This document shows, piece by piece, positions 24,701-36,600 of a stretch of DNA of 43,628 nt; position 1 is the first letter of the stretch, and each line of letters starts with the position of its first letter. A program made the position numbers and the translations under genes. The DNA is from Ectocarpus siliculosus (taxonomy: Eukaryota > Sar > Phaeophyceae > Ectocarpales > Ectocarpaceae), in contig FN649746.1 of NCBI GenBank assembly GCA_000310025.1, forward strand, positions 2,262,095 to 2,305,722, written 5' to 3'. The notes under the pieces were generated by a model. It did no database searches. It was given only the letters and a program-made list of their open reading frames with translations, and was not told the DNA's origin.

Positions 24701-27700
24701 TCCATAGATACAGTAGTTGCAGGCAGGGGAGGGCAAACTAAACAAATGGGACGCAACAAAAGCATCAAAAACACAGAAATAAAAAAAAAAAAACGAACGG
24801 AGGACGTAGGCGGGAACACAAATTAGAGAAGACAACAGGGCACGCGAGAACGACAAAAAACAGAAAAAACACAGCAACTCACCATGAGCTCGTTGTATAC
24901 TTCGCTGCTTGGGATGCGGAACTTCTGCTGAACGCCGCTGCCGCCGCCCCCGCTGCCAGCCTTTCCCTCGGCGGCCTCGTCGCCTAAATTGCACAAACAA
25001 ACCAACGGAAGCAGCCCAATCACGACGGATAAAACCAGGTAAACATCCATCAGACATGGGAGAATACGTTCAAGAGAAATCCCCAATACTAGGACAGTCG
25101 AGTTTTGTTCTTTTGTTTCGTTGCTATTGCCGGTGGTTGGGGCTATTTCTCGTCGGTGGAGGTGGTGATACTACACTGTGCGTTCGTTGTCTTCGCTTTT
25201 GTCTTCACATCCCATAAACCTCTTCTGGCCGTTTCTTAAATGCCATGTCCACATCTACTACAATACATGATGCATGTAAGGGTAACGAACACGGAAGAAC
25301 GGTAGAGGGACGAACAGACCAAGAGAAGAGCAATTGTTACGCGCTGCCTCCATTGGTTTATATAGAACACATGAGGTCGGGTGTTGATAAATGAGAACCG
25401 CATGTCCTGTCGACATGCTTTGCACCCGACTTTTATACTCACAAATTCCCCGTCCACGCATCTCTTTCTTTCTTCTACAGCGGTGTACAAGAAATGCTTA
25501 CGGCGTACCAGCTGACGGATGACTCACGCCGTCAACATCGGTCCCACGAGACATGTCAGGAGGCACGAGTAGATATTCGTGACAGGCTCACGGCATAACA
25601 CAGAGTGCAACAACCACGCCACCACGTGTCTGATTCGTTCCGCCTTTCCTACCACTCGCTTCAACGAGTAAGGGGAAGTATGGTGCGCGTGACACCAAGG
25701 GTCGAGCAATGAGCAGCAGCGGCAACAACAACAACAACCAACACCAAAAGAGTGGAAGCCGTGAGTGACCCGAGTGGCGGCAAACTGGGCAAAGGTCCAA
25801 GACGGGGACTGACCAAGGTGGCAGCCGCAGCGGAAGGCCTTGATCATCCTCCGAACTCCCTGGATGCTCGTTCGGTCGAACGCCTCTTGTCGCATGGCCT
25901 TGAGAAGCGGCATCGTCAGAGGTACTCCCCCACCCCTGTTGTCGCCGTTGTTGATGGTGGCACCAACACACAACGTGCGACCCGAACACACAACGCGTCA
26001 CCGAGAGGGAAGAAAAGGAGAAAAACAAAAAAGAGGGGGAGCAATAGAATAGATATATTAAACGGTGGGAGCGATCAGAGCGATGGAGGGGAGGGGAGGG
26101 GAGGGGGGGGGGGATGATGCCGCGAGGCCGTGTTGCTCTGTGTAGCTGACGGCATATCATCCCAAGACAAGCAACACCAGGGCAAAAAAAACGAACGTTC
26201 ACAAACCAGGTCCGCCGGGAGTATCGGTCGTATACCCGCAGAGCACGAAAATACGTACATTCTATATGAATAGCTGTAATAAGCTGTCACATCAATTCCC
26301 GTGTCGTGTTCGTACTGTGAATGAGAGCAGAAAACCGTGCGTGCCCCACCTTCCGGGCGTAACGTTCAGCTAGTAGCTGCAGCTGCGCGAGTGTGTAATG
26401 GGACTTGAACGATGCAATCAGGAAAGAGCTGAGCAAAAACAGCGTTCGTTGTTAGAAACGTGGGAGAGCGACCGATGCGAAACTGAAGAGGAACGCTTTC
26501 CCTCACCCGCACAAGCCTGCATCTGCTACCTTGGCAGCAGCTGATATGTTCTTCGTAAGGTTCTTCCTTTTTTCTTACATGGGTATTTGGTCTCGTTCTC
26601 AGGCGGTATGGTGTTCGCTTCCGACCCTCCCTCGCTAAAAAAAAGTGCATCTCAGAGCTGTAGGTGATTTACCGTCACCACGGTGTCCAAATGCGAATAA
26701 CCGCTCAAGCTCTTTTCAATTATCCCTGGCAGAGATCGTACTATGCACTTCCCAGCCGCTCACAGGTCTGCCTGCCTTAGAACGTTGCCCGCCACCAACG
26801 ATTTTTCCGCGGTGTGGGTCATCATCGACTGCCAGAATTTACGGCCAGATATAGCTGTAAGAACGCCCCTTGCCGTCTAGAACATTTGGATGCAACGGGC
26901 GCAGAAATACCGAGAGAAAAATAAACCGAAATCTCTGAACTGTAGCGTTTGAACGAGTAACGCTATCGATGGTGTACTAGAACGGCGATAGTCTCGCACA
27001 AGGATTGCCACAGAGGCACCACAATCTATTGGCTTCTTCGCCAGAAGAGAGCGAAAAAAACACTTCGATCGCCGGTGATCAAGCCGCCTTGACGAACGAT
27101 AAACCACGAATACACACAAAAAAAAAACAAGACAAAGGAGAGAGAAAACGAAAGATCACCCACTTGGAAGCTTCCCGAAGGAGTGCCGCCGTGCTCTTGG
27201 TGGTAGTCGTCTCCGCCCCTGCCTCTCCGTCCGCCCCCTTTGCAGCCGCACCCCCGCCCTCCCCTCCGTCTCCGTCCTCATCCTCGGAGTCGTCGCTGTC
27301 CATCGGGTCGAACTCAAGCAAGGTAGGTTCCTCTTTCTGATGCGGTCGGTGGGTCAATCGAACGTACGAGGGGGGGGGGGGGGGGGGGGGCACTCGATAT
27401 TGCGAAGAGCATGCATGCACATCATGGCCAAACGTAAGTGGTAGGAGGGGATTCTATTGCATGAATTCGTGTCTTCCACTATTTGTTGTTGGTGCTATTG
27501 ACTTAAGCAAACAGCCATTGCGATCTGTACTCAGTGCGTCCGCAACATCAGTACTTTCTGTCCTCTAGATCAAGAAAACGGGCCCAATGGGTTGGACATT
27601 GTAGCTACCTGTCGTAGGCGGCTCGTTCCCCCCGCTCCCTCCCCCATTCCTCCCAAAAAGAAAGCCTCCGCGGGACCAAAACGAACCTTACCTGCAAGAA

Positions 27701-29222
27701 ACTGTAAAACTCTGGGTCGGTTTCCGCCAGCCCCTTCAGATCCATCGCGCTAGCGTTCGCGTCCTCGTCGTCGCTGTCGCTTTCATCTTCCCCGAGTATC
27801 CCACCTAACACAACGGGGATTGTACCACCGTGCCATCAGTTAAGCAGGTCGACAACGGACCTGTCGAGACGCAGCAACAATCGCGACATGGAACATGCAA
27901 CCTACACGCGAAACACACACCAACCCGTGGATGGACCATTCGAGAAAATCACGAATCGCGGGTAAGGTTTCCTTTACAAGCTCGACAAGACATGAATTCC
28001 AAGACAGAAAATACACGCTTTTCAGGCTGGGCAAAGGCACGGCTGTCTTGAAACTCGTCCTGCACCGCTGCAATCACCACCTACCGTCGCCACCTTCATC
28101 ATCTTCGTCATCACTGCTGCTGCCGTCAACGCCGTCGTTGTCACCGCTACTGCTGTCATTATCGCCGCCGCCGCCCTCCAACTCCCGTTCCGCGTCGTCC
28201 GCCTTGTCCTCGTCGTCGGGATCGCATGCCATGGACATGAAGCCGCCGCTCAAGAAATCGTCCGCATCCAAATCGGCGACGTTGCCGCCATCTTCGCCGC
28301 CGGTAGTGGCGGGTTCCTTCTTCTTTCCTAGATGTCGAGAAGCAGGAGTTCGAGGGAGCTGTCAGGAGAAGGGGAGGCATGGAGTTACACTAATCGTTTT
28401 CACGTGGTGTTGTCCTGGTAGGCCGTCATGTTATCTGCCTCCTGCATTGCAGGACGGGGCAGAAAACTCCGCCGTTCGAGTCCTGCATGTGCTCAATCAT
28501 CAGGGGTGGCGGTTGTCTTATGTAGATGAGTGCCGGCCAGAGAACACAGCTGGCCGGTGCATGTGTAGGCTCAGCTGTAGCCGCACGTGTCTGCCTCCGT
28601 CCTTGCAACACCTGGACAGAGCAGGGAACACAGGAGTTCCGATTTCGAGGTGCAGCGACACGTCCTCCACGGCGCACAGAGCCTGCCGTTGCGTGTGTAC
28701 ACAGCTCAAAGAGTCGCACAGTCGTACATTCACACTTACCTTGCGGCATCAACCGGCCACAGCAGTAGTGCTCCGCAACCATGCGACAACAAACAGGAGG
28801 GCGTCAAGCAGGACTCATGTTTGAATCAGCAACGCTCGGTACCATCATGAAGCTGGCCGCTGAGATCAACACCACCGCCACTCTCTCGCCCCTCTGTGAT
28901 GCTCACCATTCCTTCCGTGTGTTCCCCTGGCGGCTGTTGTGTCTTTCTTCCTGCCACCGCCCTTCCCCTTGGATGTCGAGCCCTGCCCACCTGGCAAGGC
29001 GTCAGGAGCGACGACACTCGCGGCCTTCTCCTTGTTGCTAGGTTCGAGCTGTTGCTGCCGCTGCTGCTGTCGCCGCTGCTTCTCGTGGCTGGCAGCTCCC
29101 TTGCCTTCCACTGTTGCTTTCGAACTCCCGGCCTCTGCCTCTGGTGCTGGGTCAGCAGCAGATTTCGGGGACGCTGCCGCCGCCCGTCTTGCTTTACGAT
29201 TTCGCCCCTTTGGTGTCGGCAT
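15719..29222 (-). CDS. NOC2: Nucleolar complex protein 2 (NOC2), complete, 18 exons
   Basis: Noc2 pairs with Noc1 and Noc3 in nucleoli and the nucleoplasm to mature and move pre-60S ribosomal particles. Exons (minus, 5' to 3'): 29222-28907, 28327-28085, 27804-27692, 27336-27164, 26428-26350, 25898-25814, 24983-24883, 24490-23997, 23337-23127, 22234-22074, 21772-21631, 21124-21035, 20204-20043, 19517-19395, 18983-18894, 18478-18344, 17447-17294, 15915-15719. All phases agree, giving about 1022 aa. The order of motifs follows the family: basic N-terminus, acidic runs, DPEFYSFLQ, YTLAQLQLLAERY, VRRMIKAFRCGCHL, FRIPSSEVYNELM, VRLLAYLRVRQM, CMKRLYLAFAKRA, AYQNAFLYIRQLSLLLR, LRMLIFPLAQ, VIEGIVRL, SAAFPELVLPVLGHLKKFAK and a C-terminal acidic LGAWSDTEWD. 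The start ATG (MPTPKGRNRKARR) heads the basic region. It is larger than animal NOC2L because of low-complexity inserts in exons 1-4 and 8. Uncertain: the 3' end of exon 16. Family conservation suggests PPAPLNR should be kept, which needs the weak donor at 18312 plus an extra exon near 18014-17920. The intron after exon 8 contains the N gap. Confidence 0.9.
16255..16270. repeat. 16-bp perfect palindrome
   Basis: TGCGGTATATACCGCA is a perfect inverted repeat in the last NOC2 intron. No element around it was identified. Confidence 0.8.
16678..16803 (+). repeat. Two 64-bp tandem copies with a short hairpin
   Basis: Copies begin GGTGTTTGCCATCGGG at 16679 and 16743 and both run to ACAAGCC. Each contains CGTCG-CTTGGCAA-CGACG, a 5-bp stem. 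They lie in the last NOC2 intron. Confidence 0.85.
17186..18632. repeat. Inverted pair of a 22-bp sequence
   Basis: CATCCCTACAAxGCCGGGAC followed by GGAGC is present on the plus strand at about 18607-18630 and on the minus strand at about 17213-17191, with one difference. The two copies face each other across about 1.4 kb of NOC2 introns and exon 17. Confidence 0.7.
19138..19282 (+). repeat. Three imperfect 41-47-bp repeats in a NOC2 intron
   Basis: A unit with CACCTxCGAxAAxCAxAGG and AACxATCTAGxGAxxAAA occurs at about 19138, 19180 and 19227. It lies in the intron between NOC2 exons 14 and 15. Confidence 0.75.
20031..20051. repeat. Hairpin spanning a NOC2 splice donor
   Basis: Arms TTCAAGAAG and CTTCTTGAA (9 bp, perfect) are separated by three bases. 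On the minus strand those three bases are GTG, the first bases of the intron after NOC2 exon 13 (donor at 20042-20041). Confidence 0.8.
20858..20882 (+). repeat. (AAAC)n microsatellite
   Basis: About five AAAC/AAACA units in the intron between NOC2 exons 12 and 13. Confidence 0.85.
23800..23957. other. Assembly gap (N) flanked by poly-C
   Basis: A run of 158 N lies in the intron after NOC2 exon 8. The right edge is a run of about 17 C (23961-23977), so the gap probably arose from a homopolymer that could not be sequenced through. The nearby donor at 23996 is intact, so no NOC2 exon is expected to be lost. Confidence 0.95.
26085..26113 (+). repeat. G-run cluster (possible G-quadruplex)
   Basis: Four runs of at least four G separated by single A, ending in a longer G run, in the intron between NOC2 exons 5 and 6. 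On the NOC2 pre-mRNA strand it reads as C-rich. Confidence 0.75.
27370..27390 (+). repeat. Poly-G homopolymer
   Basis: A run of 21 G just upstream (in NOC2 orientation) of the acceptor of NOC2 exon 4, so it reads as a poly-C tract in the pre-mRNA and could serve as pyrimidine tract. Confidence 0.9.
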
Positions 29223-29705
29223 CCTGTGTCGGTGCTTGTCGCGTGGGTGCTTTGGTGTTCGTATTCCCCACCTACAGCTCCACGCGCCACGAGACCAGAG
29301 ACCACCAGTCTTTGCACCCGCGTTCACGGGTTCGCGAGGCGAACCAGAAACCAAACCAGGTTCAGAGCGGGGGTATTTTCCTGATTGTGGACACCGCACA
29401 CGGCACCCGCGTAAGCGTACGGTAGTAGGCGTGTGGCGGCGTAGCCCTGGCAGCCCTGGCCGTGGCAAGCTGGTTCCGTCTTGCTTTGCTCGTGCTGTGC
29501 CAGGCACCAGCTTGTTCGCCCAGTGCGGTGAGTGGATGGTCTTGCGGCTTGCCTGGCGGCTTGCACCCCGCACTGCGCGAACCACTCTCTCCGCTTCTCA
29601 AGTTCAGGGAGCAAGTTTTCCGACGTTGTCAAATCAGCTTATTCACGGTGTAGATCCACCGCACCTGCTCTGTGTTTTCATGTTTCAGGTGCTTGGTTTT
29701 CCATC
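29223..29705. promoter_or_regulatory. NOC2 5' flank, possibly a shared divergent promoter
   Basis: This 483-bp span separates the NOC2 ATG (29222, minus) from a plus-strand ATG at 29706. No TATA box or clear motif is visible. It is GC-rich and stop-poor on both strands, so long ORFs here are probably composition effects. Confidence 0.35.
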
Positions 29706-29861
29706 ATGGCTGCTGTCGGACTGGAAGATACGCTCGAGGTGGATCCCCTCCATGTGGGCCTAATTGCCGTCAGGAACGTCAAGGGAATCAAGCATGGGGG
29801 CATGAGCGAAATGCCGGGCCTGTCACCTCAAGCCTCGCGGTTCTGCCGGTTTACCCCGGAG
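29706..29861 (+). CDS. Hypothetical first exon of a divergent gene
   Basis: An ATG in fair context (TTCCATCATGG) opens a 52-codon stretch, MAAVGLEDTLEVDPLHVG... ending FCRFTPE, before a good donor GAG|GTGAGT at 29862. The same frame is open back to 29532 and on to a stop at 29949-29951. Codons look gene-like but no family was recognised, and no following phase-0 exon was found; the downstream region is occupied by the inverted-repeat element. It could be a chance ORF in GC-rich promoter DNA. Confidence 0.25.
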
Positions 29862-30197
29862 GTGAGTCTCTGCTGTTCTCGTCGGTCCTGCGAACCGCCG
29901 TGCAAGGTAGATGTTGGGTATGGTACTGCTGTAGCAGGCGGCTCTTTTTAAATACATGTAGAATGTTTCGGCAAAACTGCACAGCCGAAACGCAGTTCTG
30001 ATATGACCTCTACCTTTTGGCGATTGTGGATACTGTTTCGCAGTGAGCGGAGGGCACGCTCGAAGGGGGAACCCCTTGGGTCGGGAACCCCCGACGTCTC
30101 GCCTCGTTCTAGTCTGGATATTGGACGCCTCTCTCGGGAATGGAGGTGTGGTGCGAGTCTTGACGCTGACGAAAACCGCGTACCTAGATTACACTTA

Positions 30198-31091
30198 CCG
30201 TAAGAGTCGGAGAGTTGGCACCGGGTGCGATCGTTTTTTAAATGTTTTTTCCTCGGTTTTTTTATCTCACCCAGGTGCCATCTCTCCGACCCCGGTGCGG
30301 AAATGCAATTAAATAATTTCGTTTAGAATTTTCAAGGCACCCCGGTGCGATCTCTCCGACCGGTGCGATCCCCGGTGAAATAAATACACACAGGTGTTGC
30401 GGGGGGGTGGGGAGAAGGAAGGAGAGTAGACGGAGTTGTGACAATCGGTAGTTGACAATCCTATTGATCAGTATAGAACCACACGTTTAGGTACCGTTGT
30501 TGTTGGTTGGAAGCACACCGGTAACAGCAACGTAGGCGGGCACGTAACAGCTTTCCATGCAGCGAGTGGTCTTGTGTTTGATGCGAGTTTGGCTATGGCG
30601 TGACAACAACAAACCATGTCGTTTCCATCTGAGGTGGTACCAGTACACACGGTATCAATTGTTTCCCGCTTCCGTTTCGGTCTTCTTCCACGGATACCAG
30701 TACGTACGCAGAAGTACAATTGTTTCGGGTTATGTAAGGTGGGGTAGGGTGCGGCTTGTATGTTGTGTGTTTGGTTGAGTGTACCGTTGGCAACTTCCAT
30801 ACCAATAAAAATATGAAAACAACTGGCATCCCGCATGAACCGCGACCATCCAATCGTACGTAAAGGAGTGGCGCTCCGCTGACTCCGTCCCCACGTGTAA
30901 AAGGTACGCACATGTACCTCATTCCGGCAGCTGAAAAGGAGTTCAATCTTGGATTGGGGGGTCGGTGAGATCACACCGGGTGCGATCTCACCGACCCCGG
31001 TGCGTAAATCGAATTAAATGTTCATTTCTCGGGTTTTTATCACACCCCGGTGCCATCTCTCCGACCGGTGCCAACTTTCCGACTCTTACGG
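30198..31091. mobile_element. Terminal-inverted-repeat element with foldback-like arms (MITE-like)
   Basis: The two ends match over 29 bp with one mismatch: TACCGTAAGAGTCGGA at 30196 onward, and its complement ending at 31093. If the outer TA on each side (30196-30197 and 31092-31093) is the target duplication, the element is 894 bp and would fit the Tc1/mariner target rule. Subterminal arms (to about 30380 and from about 30960) carry repeated, partly inverted copies of CGGTGCGATCTCTCCGACC and variants. The middle holds no transposase, so it is probably non-autonomous. The superfamily is inferred from the TA only. Confidence 0.75.
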
Positions 31092-31093
31092 TA

Positions 31094-33671
31094 GTACGGG
31101 CTTATCAAGTGTGTGGAAAGAGAAAGGCCCAAATCTCTGTCTGCAGCTACAGCAGTAGTGCGTACGACAAGAGATATTCTATTGCGAGTTACGTCCGATG
31201 TACGTAAGCAAAGCACCTGATGCGATCTTGCAGTCGGTCACGGGAGTAACTCAGAGCACAGCGTATCCGCACGTCGTGCGTTGCGACACGGCCTATACTG
31301 CCGGTGGCAAGCAACCTCCGTGAGAGAGTCGTGCCGGCGGGCTCTTGCACGAGGCGTTCCCAGGGGAAAAAACTGTTAAAAAAAAATAGTTATTTAATCG
31401 GAGAGACCGAAAGAAATACAGAGTGAGAGGATGGGGGTAGCACGTGGGCTGCACCATCCAAGCAAAGTATACCGACGGAAACACACTTAAACATATATCC
31501 CAACGTGTCAACCAACCAGGCAATATGACCCCTTGGGTAAAGACCCGACTGATGTCGTCTCATTGCGTGCACGAAACGTTCTCAACATAAGGGTGACCAA
31601 TCTTGTGCTACGCATCAACTAGTCGCCAGCAGCAAGTAATTCTAGCGACGAACGTATGTGCGTTATACGACTCAGCAAGCTGTGATACAGTCAGAATGAC
31701 AGCTGCTGAACATACGCATGTCAAGAACAAAGTCAAGCTCACCACAAGGAAACTTCTGTAATAGAAAATGATAAAAACTAAGACGGGTAACCGAATAGAC
31801 TTTTCCTGTCGAAATCACGCTGCCTGTCCAGCAGTATATCAAACACAGAATGTACGCCTGCACTACTGCGTCGTGTCTTGGTACGGAGGTGGGCGACATT
31901 GTACGTATCGCTGTGTACCTATAGTTATCGCATGTACAAATGCGATGTACATATCTAACATACTCATGCGAACGTCGAGTGGGCTTTTTAAGCCAAACAC
32001 GGGCAAACATGTTCCTTCACTACATTTTGCTTCTTTCCTTCTTTCATTTCACATGGATGGACTCTTATCCAGGCTTATACAATCCTTCTTGATCACCGCG
32101 ACCAACTCCTATCATACTCGACCCCACACATACATATATACCCTCCCTGGGGAAAGAAGGAAAGGGCTTCAGATGAGGCCGGGGCTACCCCCGGGCCAAC
32201 ATATTGAGAAGAAACCGGAGATCGTTAACTCTACACCCAAGGAAAAAACGGAAATGCGGTCGGACAAGAACCTGGGGCTAAAACAACGTGGGAATTGAAC
32301 ATCAGTTTGAGAATTTGCGCGACAGACACGAAAGACCTAGGGACTTCAGAATCATCGGGAAAAATCACAGTCTTCTTCTGATTATTTTCCAATAACCTAC
32401 CTGGTTGACGTTGTCGCAACCTCATCTGCAAACCCCATCGAAGCCGCTCCTCAAAACCTCTTGAGCTGTCAAAACATAAGAATCACCCCAGGCAAGTGCC
32501 TTCATAAAATTACCGCCTCTGCGAAAAACGGCGGGCACTCACAATAAGGATTGGACGACGGGCAACAACCCTCTCATACTCCGCCTGGGGGGAACGTGGT
32601 ACCAGAAAAAAGAACCAACGAAATAATCAGATGCGTGCGGCTGCGAACGACGACAATGATACCACATAACATACTTCTCCTGTTCAAGTAAACTGGCCGA
32701 TATAGAGCATAAAGACAATTTACCATACGGCCGAACGAACGCGTTTGAACCCAACGCCTTCACTCTAATGAGGGACCCGTTATATTCGTCCCCAGAGCTT
32801 GGCCACCAACCCCGTGCCTCCAAAGCGGTCCCCATCGCACAACGAGAGCAAACCCTTGTAGATCTCACGTTAAACTCGATCTTTTGGCCGCCTTTCCGCT
32901 CTCTAACAAGCATGTCGCAGTTCCTCGTTTTCCTGGCAAACTGTAAAAGTTCCCCGAGCGAGAACGAAATGTATGGCCCACAGTCCATCATCATAACCCC
33001 GTGCTGCCATCCCTGCCGCCGCTGACAAACCTGTAAAAACCTCAACGATCGTCCTCCTTCTACATTGTAGGGGAAATAGTGAGTAATCATGCCACTTTTG
33101 GCTGGTTAAATGCGGCCATCTTGAACGAAGTCCGTGCCCAATGCCCCCTCGACGCGGTCTGCCAATCCCCAGAGAAAGCCGGGGGAATTAAGCGGCACAA
33201 GAGGCGCAGAGATTACTGATTTAAGGAAAATCGTGAGACTGGTGGCGGAACCTCTCGACACAGGAATTTTTCCATTACACCCAAGAGGACGAAACGACAC
33301 AAAACCAAACCTCCGCAATCGGACACTTTGTGGCTCGAAGAACTACGGAGAGTGAATGTCAGTGTGGGGTTGGTTGAGGTGCGCGGTGCTTAGCCGTATC
33401 ACGGGCAGTGATCCTGCACAAACAGACCCACCAGGTGAAGAACGTTCCGAGTAGAAAAAACTTGCACGAGACATTCCAACAGTCATTCGTCTTATTTCAA
33501 ATCGCGCCCCTGTTCACTCGGATGTCAGTTACCGGTACAGTAGGTGCGGGTGTTGAAAGGCTGGCAAACCTGCCCGACAGTGAAGATTGAGCGCATTTTG
33601 TAGGGGTTTCGTGTCTTGCAGGATAAATCATAGGTAATTGGACGGCGCCCTCGACTATAGGGCCATACCAT
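31094..33671. other. Intergenic, one orphan minus ORF
   Basis: No gene is recognised. The main open frame is minus 32539-33090 (listed apart). Plus ORFs in this span are short or overlap it in antisense. This is the 3' flank of the LRR/root-cap gene, which ends at 33672. Confidence 0.4.
32539..33090 (-). CDS. Hypothetical ORF, 183 aa
   Basis: This uninterrupted minus-strand frame encodes a mixed, non-repetitive sequence including WQHGVMMMDCGPYISFSLGE and KGGQKIEFNVRST. I recognise no family. A second minus ORF just upstream (33106-33318, ending GLADRVEGALGTDFVQDGRI) also looks protein-like, so the pair may be remnants of one interrupted gene or mobile element. No splice sites, start context or neighbour links support it strongly. 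Confidence 0.3.
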   Translation of the reverse strand: MITHYFPYNVEGGRSLRFLQVCQRRQGWQHGVMMMDCGPYISFSLGELLQFARKTRNCDMLVRERKGGQKIEFNVRSTRVCSRCAMGTALEARGWWPSSGDEYNGSLIRVKALGSNAFVRPYGKLSLCSISASLLEQEKYVMWYHCRRSQPHASDYFVGSFFWYHVPPRRSMRGLLPVVQSLL

Positions 33672-36600
33672 CTACCCAGCGGTACTCTCGGGCGTCTTAC
33701 AGTCTTCCTGCTGTCCTCGGATCGCCTCCATTCCAGCCATGATCTGCTTGCCGTTGACGTCACGCGTCGGAATGAACGTCTCGCCAAGAATGCCTTTGGC
33801 ACTGCGACTGACCTGGGCGTGACAGTTCACCGGACGGCCGGGGAGTAATTGTGAAGGTGCTTCTTACAGCCTACAAGCATCTACCTGCAACGTCTTCTTT
33901 CAACCCCACACAATGCTTCATCCCTCTACACATAGCTATAGCTACCTGCTCACCTTTGGATGCCAGATGGTACTGAGTGTTGAATGCTACCCGACTCATA
34001 CCTCATTGTGGTCAACGGCCATGTTCATCTGCCAGGTAAGGTGATCGGGGAGATCGTACTTGTCCGTAGGGTCACGCATGGCGATCTGGTGAAGCCTGCC
34101 GTGGCTCAGGCGGACCGTAGCCTTGGGAGTCACTATCTGGAAGGAGGCGTGCTCGGACTGGTGAGTGAATACGCCACCTTCTTCAACCTCGGCGCGAGCC
34201 ACGTATTCGATGCATTCGTCCATGTTGGTGGCGGTGGGGTCCTTGAGAGAAATACGTGGGCGCAAGGGAAAAGGACGAAAGAACCGTCATATGTAACGAG
34301 ACCAGCCATGAACTTCATATAGGGGTACCGAAGCCTCTACATTCTTGCTGATCGAAGCTTTCGTGAAACACGATGTTGTAAGCTTGGTGTCTCCACCACC
34401 AGCAACTGCGCTTGTCGGCGGAAAAAAATCGGAAATTCTTACCCCGAGGATCCATTCGCCCATGCCCATCGTCGTGCTCAGGCGGCGACCGTGGCGGGCG
34501 TTCTCGAGTCTCTTGCGCTCCCAGTACTGTGAGGTGGTCAGCATGTCCGGACATTCCGCGGAATGCGCGAATATACGGCTCAGGGAGACCGATTGAATTG
34601 GTTGCCTACACTCAGTTTTCGAACCAAATCTACCCCAAAAGTATCACACGCCGAGTGTCAGCGAGGCAAGGGAAAGCAGGGCTGGAGACCATAGACGAAT
34701 ACATCGGTGTGATACGGCGAAAGGTGAGAAGGTCAAACACATTATCCGCGAACCTTTTCGAAGCCGAACGAGCGGCAGGCTCCAGGAAGGTTAGCCGCCG
34801 AGACTTGCACGTCTTGGCCGAGGGAAACCGTCCCGGGGGCGAGCAGATCCTCTTCACCGTCGAGAAACACGCTCAGCGAGCCATCCGCGAGGCATGGGAA
34901 CAGTCTGGCGGGGCAAGAGCTGTCGAGGTTGTGGGGTTCCCTAACTTCGATTACCACTGAATGGTGAACGCCATTCTCGTCGGTGGCGAGGATAGACAGA
35001 CCTGTTCGGGTCAACGAGAAAGGCAATGAAGAATATTCGGACGTGGATGGCACGCACGGCCAAGGAGTTGGAACGTTGCCCCTGTTTCCTCGACCATTTC
35101 AGCTTGGTCCTAGACACGGGAGATGGCACTCAATCGCTTTGTTCTTGGTGTGTGTTTGCCGTACTCCTTCCGATTGGGATGGGGTTCATTTACCGAAGAA
35201 GCGCGTATCAGCGCGTCGTGAGGCACATGAAATAATTAGAGATATATATGGCTGTCGCCATACCGGTGATGTACGTGATCTCGGGTAGGTCGGGGACGGG
35301 CGACGTGACCCGCATGTTGATGTGCATGATGTCGTCGGCAATGAGCGAGTACCACGCCCCGTCCTCTCCGGTGAAGTCGAACTTCTGCCCAGAAAAGCCA
35401 AACATGTGAGGATCGCCTGGGGAGTGATCAAGAAAGCGTTGGTTGGCATTGATCGCAATAGAAGGCGCAATAATCATAGAAGAACGCTTCCGGTGGGGTT
35501 TCTGCCAGATTCAAACAAGCGAGTCCCCGAAACGCGCCCAGTACCCCGGACAGTCCCCATGCGCGGCTACAATAATTGAGTTCCACCACTATTCCGAATC
35601 GCTCACATCGAGATTTCGTATTCGTGCTCAAGACGTACTAAATACGTGGCAGTCCCATGCATGCGGGTTCGTCGCCAGGACGACGTGTGTCAAAATGACT
35701 CCGGGGCGGCGCGAGGCGGCAAAAAGAGCGCAGCTCACACTTTTCCGTGAAACCCCGGCGATGTGACACTCTGCGAGCCTCCAACGCGCGGACGCCAACA
35801 GCGTACGAGAGCACTCTTCAGGTTTTGATTCTGCTCGGTCTGGCCATCTTTCGTTGATGGGGACCATATCAGCACCAACAATCATCAGTGCGCTACTATC
35901 CCTCCGGAAACGACTCGTGTACTTCTTCTTCGCTGCGAGTCAGGTAGTCAGGCCGCACACAAGGACTTACGTTACCAGACAACGAGAAGAAACAATACAG
36001 CTCGTGGGATGTTTAGAAACTACTGTAGGTCAGAGCAACTTCGAGAGGCAGTCAGCATCTCACCGCAGGCCGTCGGATTGTAGAGGAACTCGTCGTCGCG
36101 ATCCACGCAAACAAGCCTATCGTCACAGCAAACCTGGTCTGTCTCGCAGTCGCTGTTGTCGTTGTTTGGATCACACGTCACCGGCACCGCTTCAAAGGGA
36201 GGTAGAACGGCGGGTGACGTCGGAGAGAACCTTAAAACGGAATTACATCCTTTGAGAGAAAGTCGACCATCTGCAGAAATATGTTGGTTCAGGCCCAATT
36301 CAACCCAAGCCTGACGGAACTTTGGTGATGCGTGAAAGGGGCACTGTGCCCGTATTTGAAGTTCGACGCGATGCCGTTTGCCTGAGTGCGCCTTGTGGGG
36401 AGATGATCCCGACGAGATAGTGCACGGCCAAGATTGATTGATCAAAACGATCAAGAGAAGCCAACCAGATTCAGATTGCCTGGATCGTTCCTCTCACCAC
36501 AGGTGTATCCTACGGGCCCAGGGGCGCATTGCAGTTCTTGTTCGCTGCACGGGTTGGAGAAGTCCCCGAATTCACACCCTGCCGGCGTTCCGCGACACAC

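Noticed and set aside
27160-27163. NOC2 exon 4 ending after AAGTGG with donor GTGATC
   Set aside because: It gives phase 0, which cannot join exon 5 (phase 2). The donor AA|GTGGGT at 27163 restores the frame and the aligned helix.
28866-29763. Long overlapping ORFs on both strands around the NOC2 start (239 and 274 codons)
   Set aside because: Stop-poor GC-rich sequence; only the part from the ATG at 29222 to 28907 fits NOC2 exon 1.
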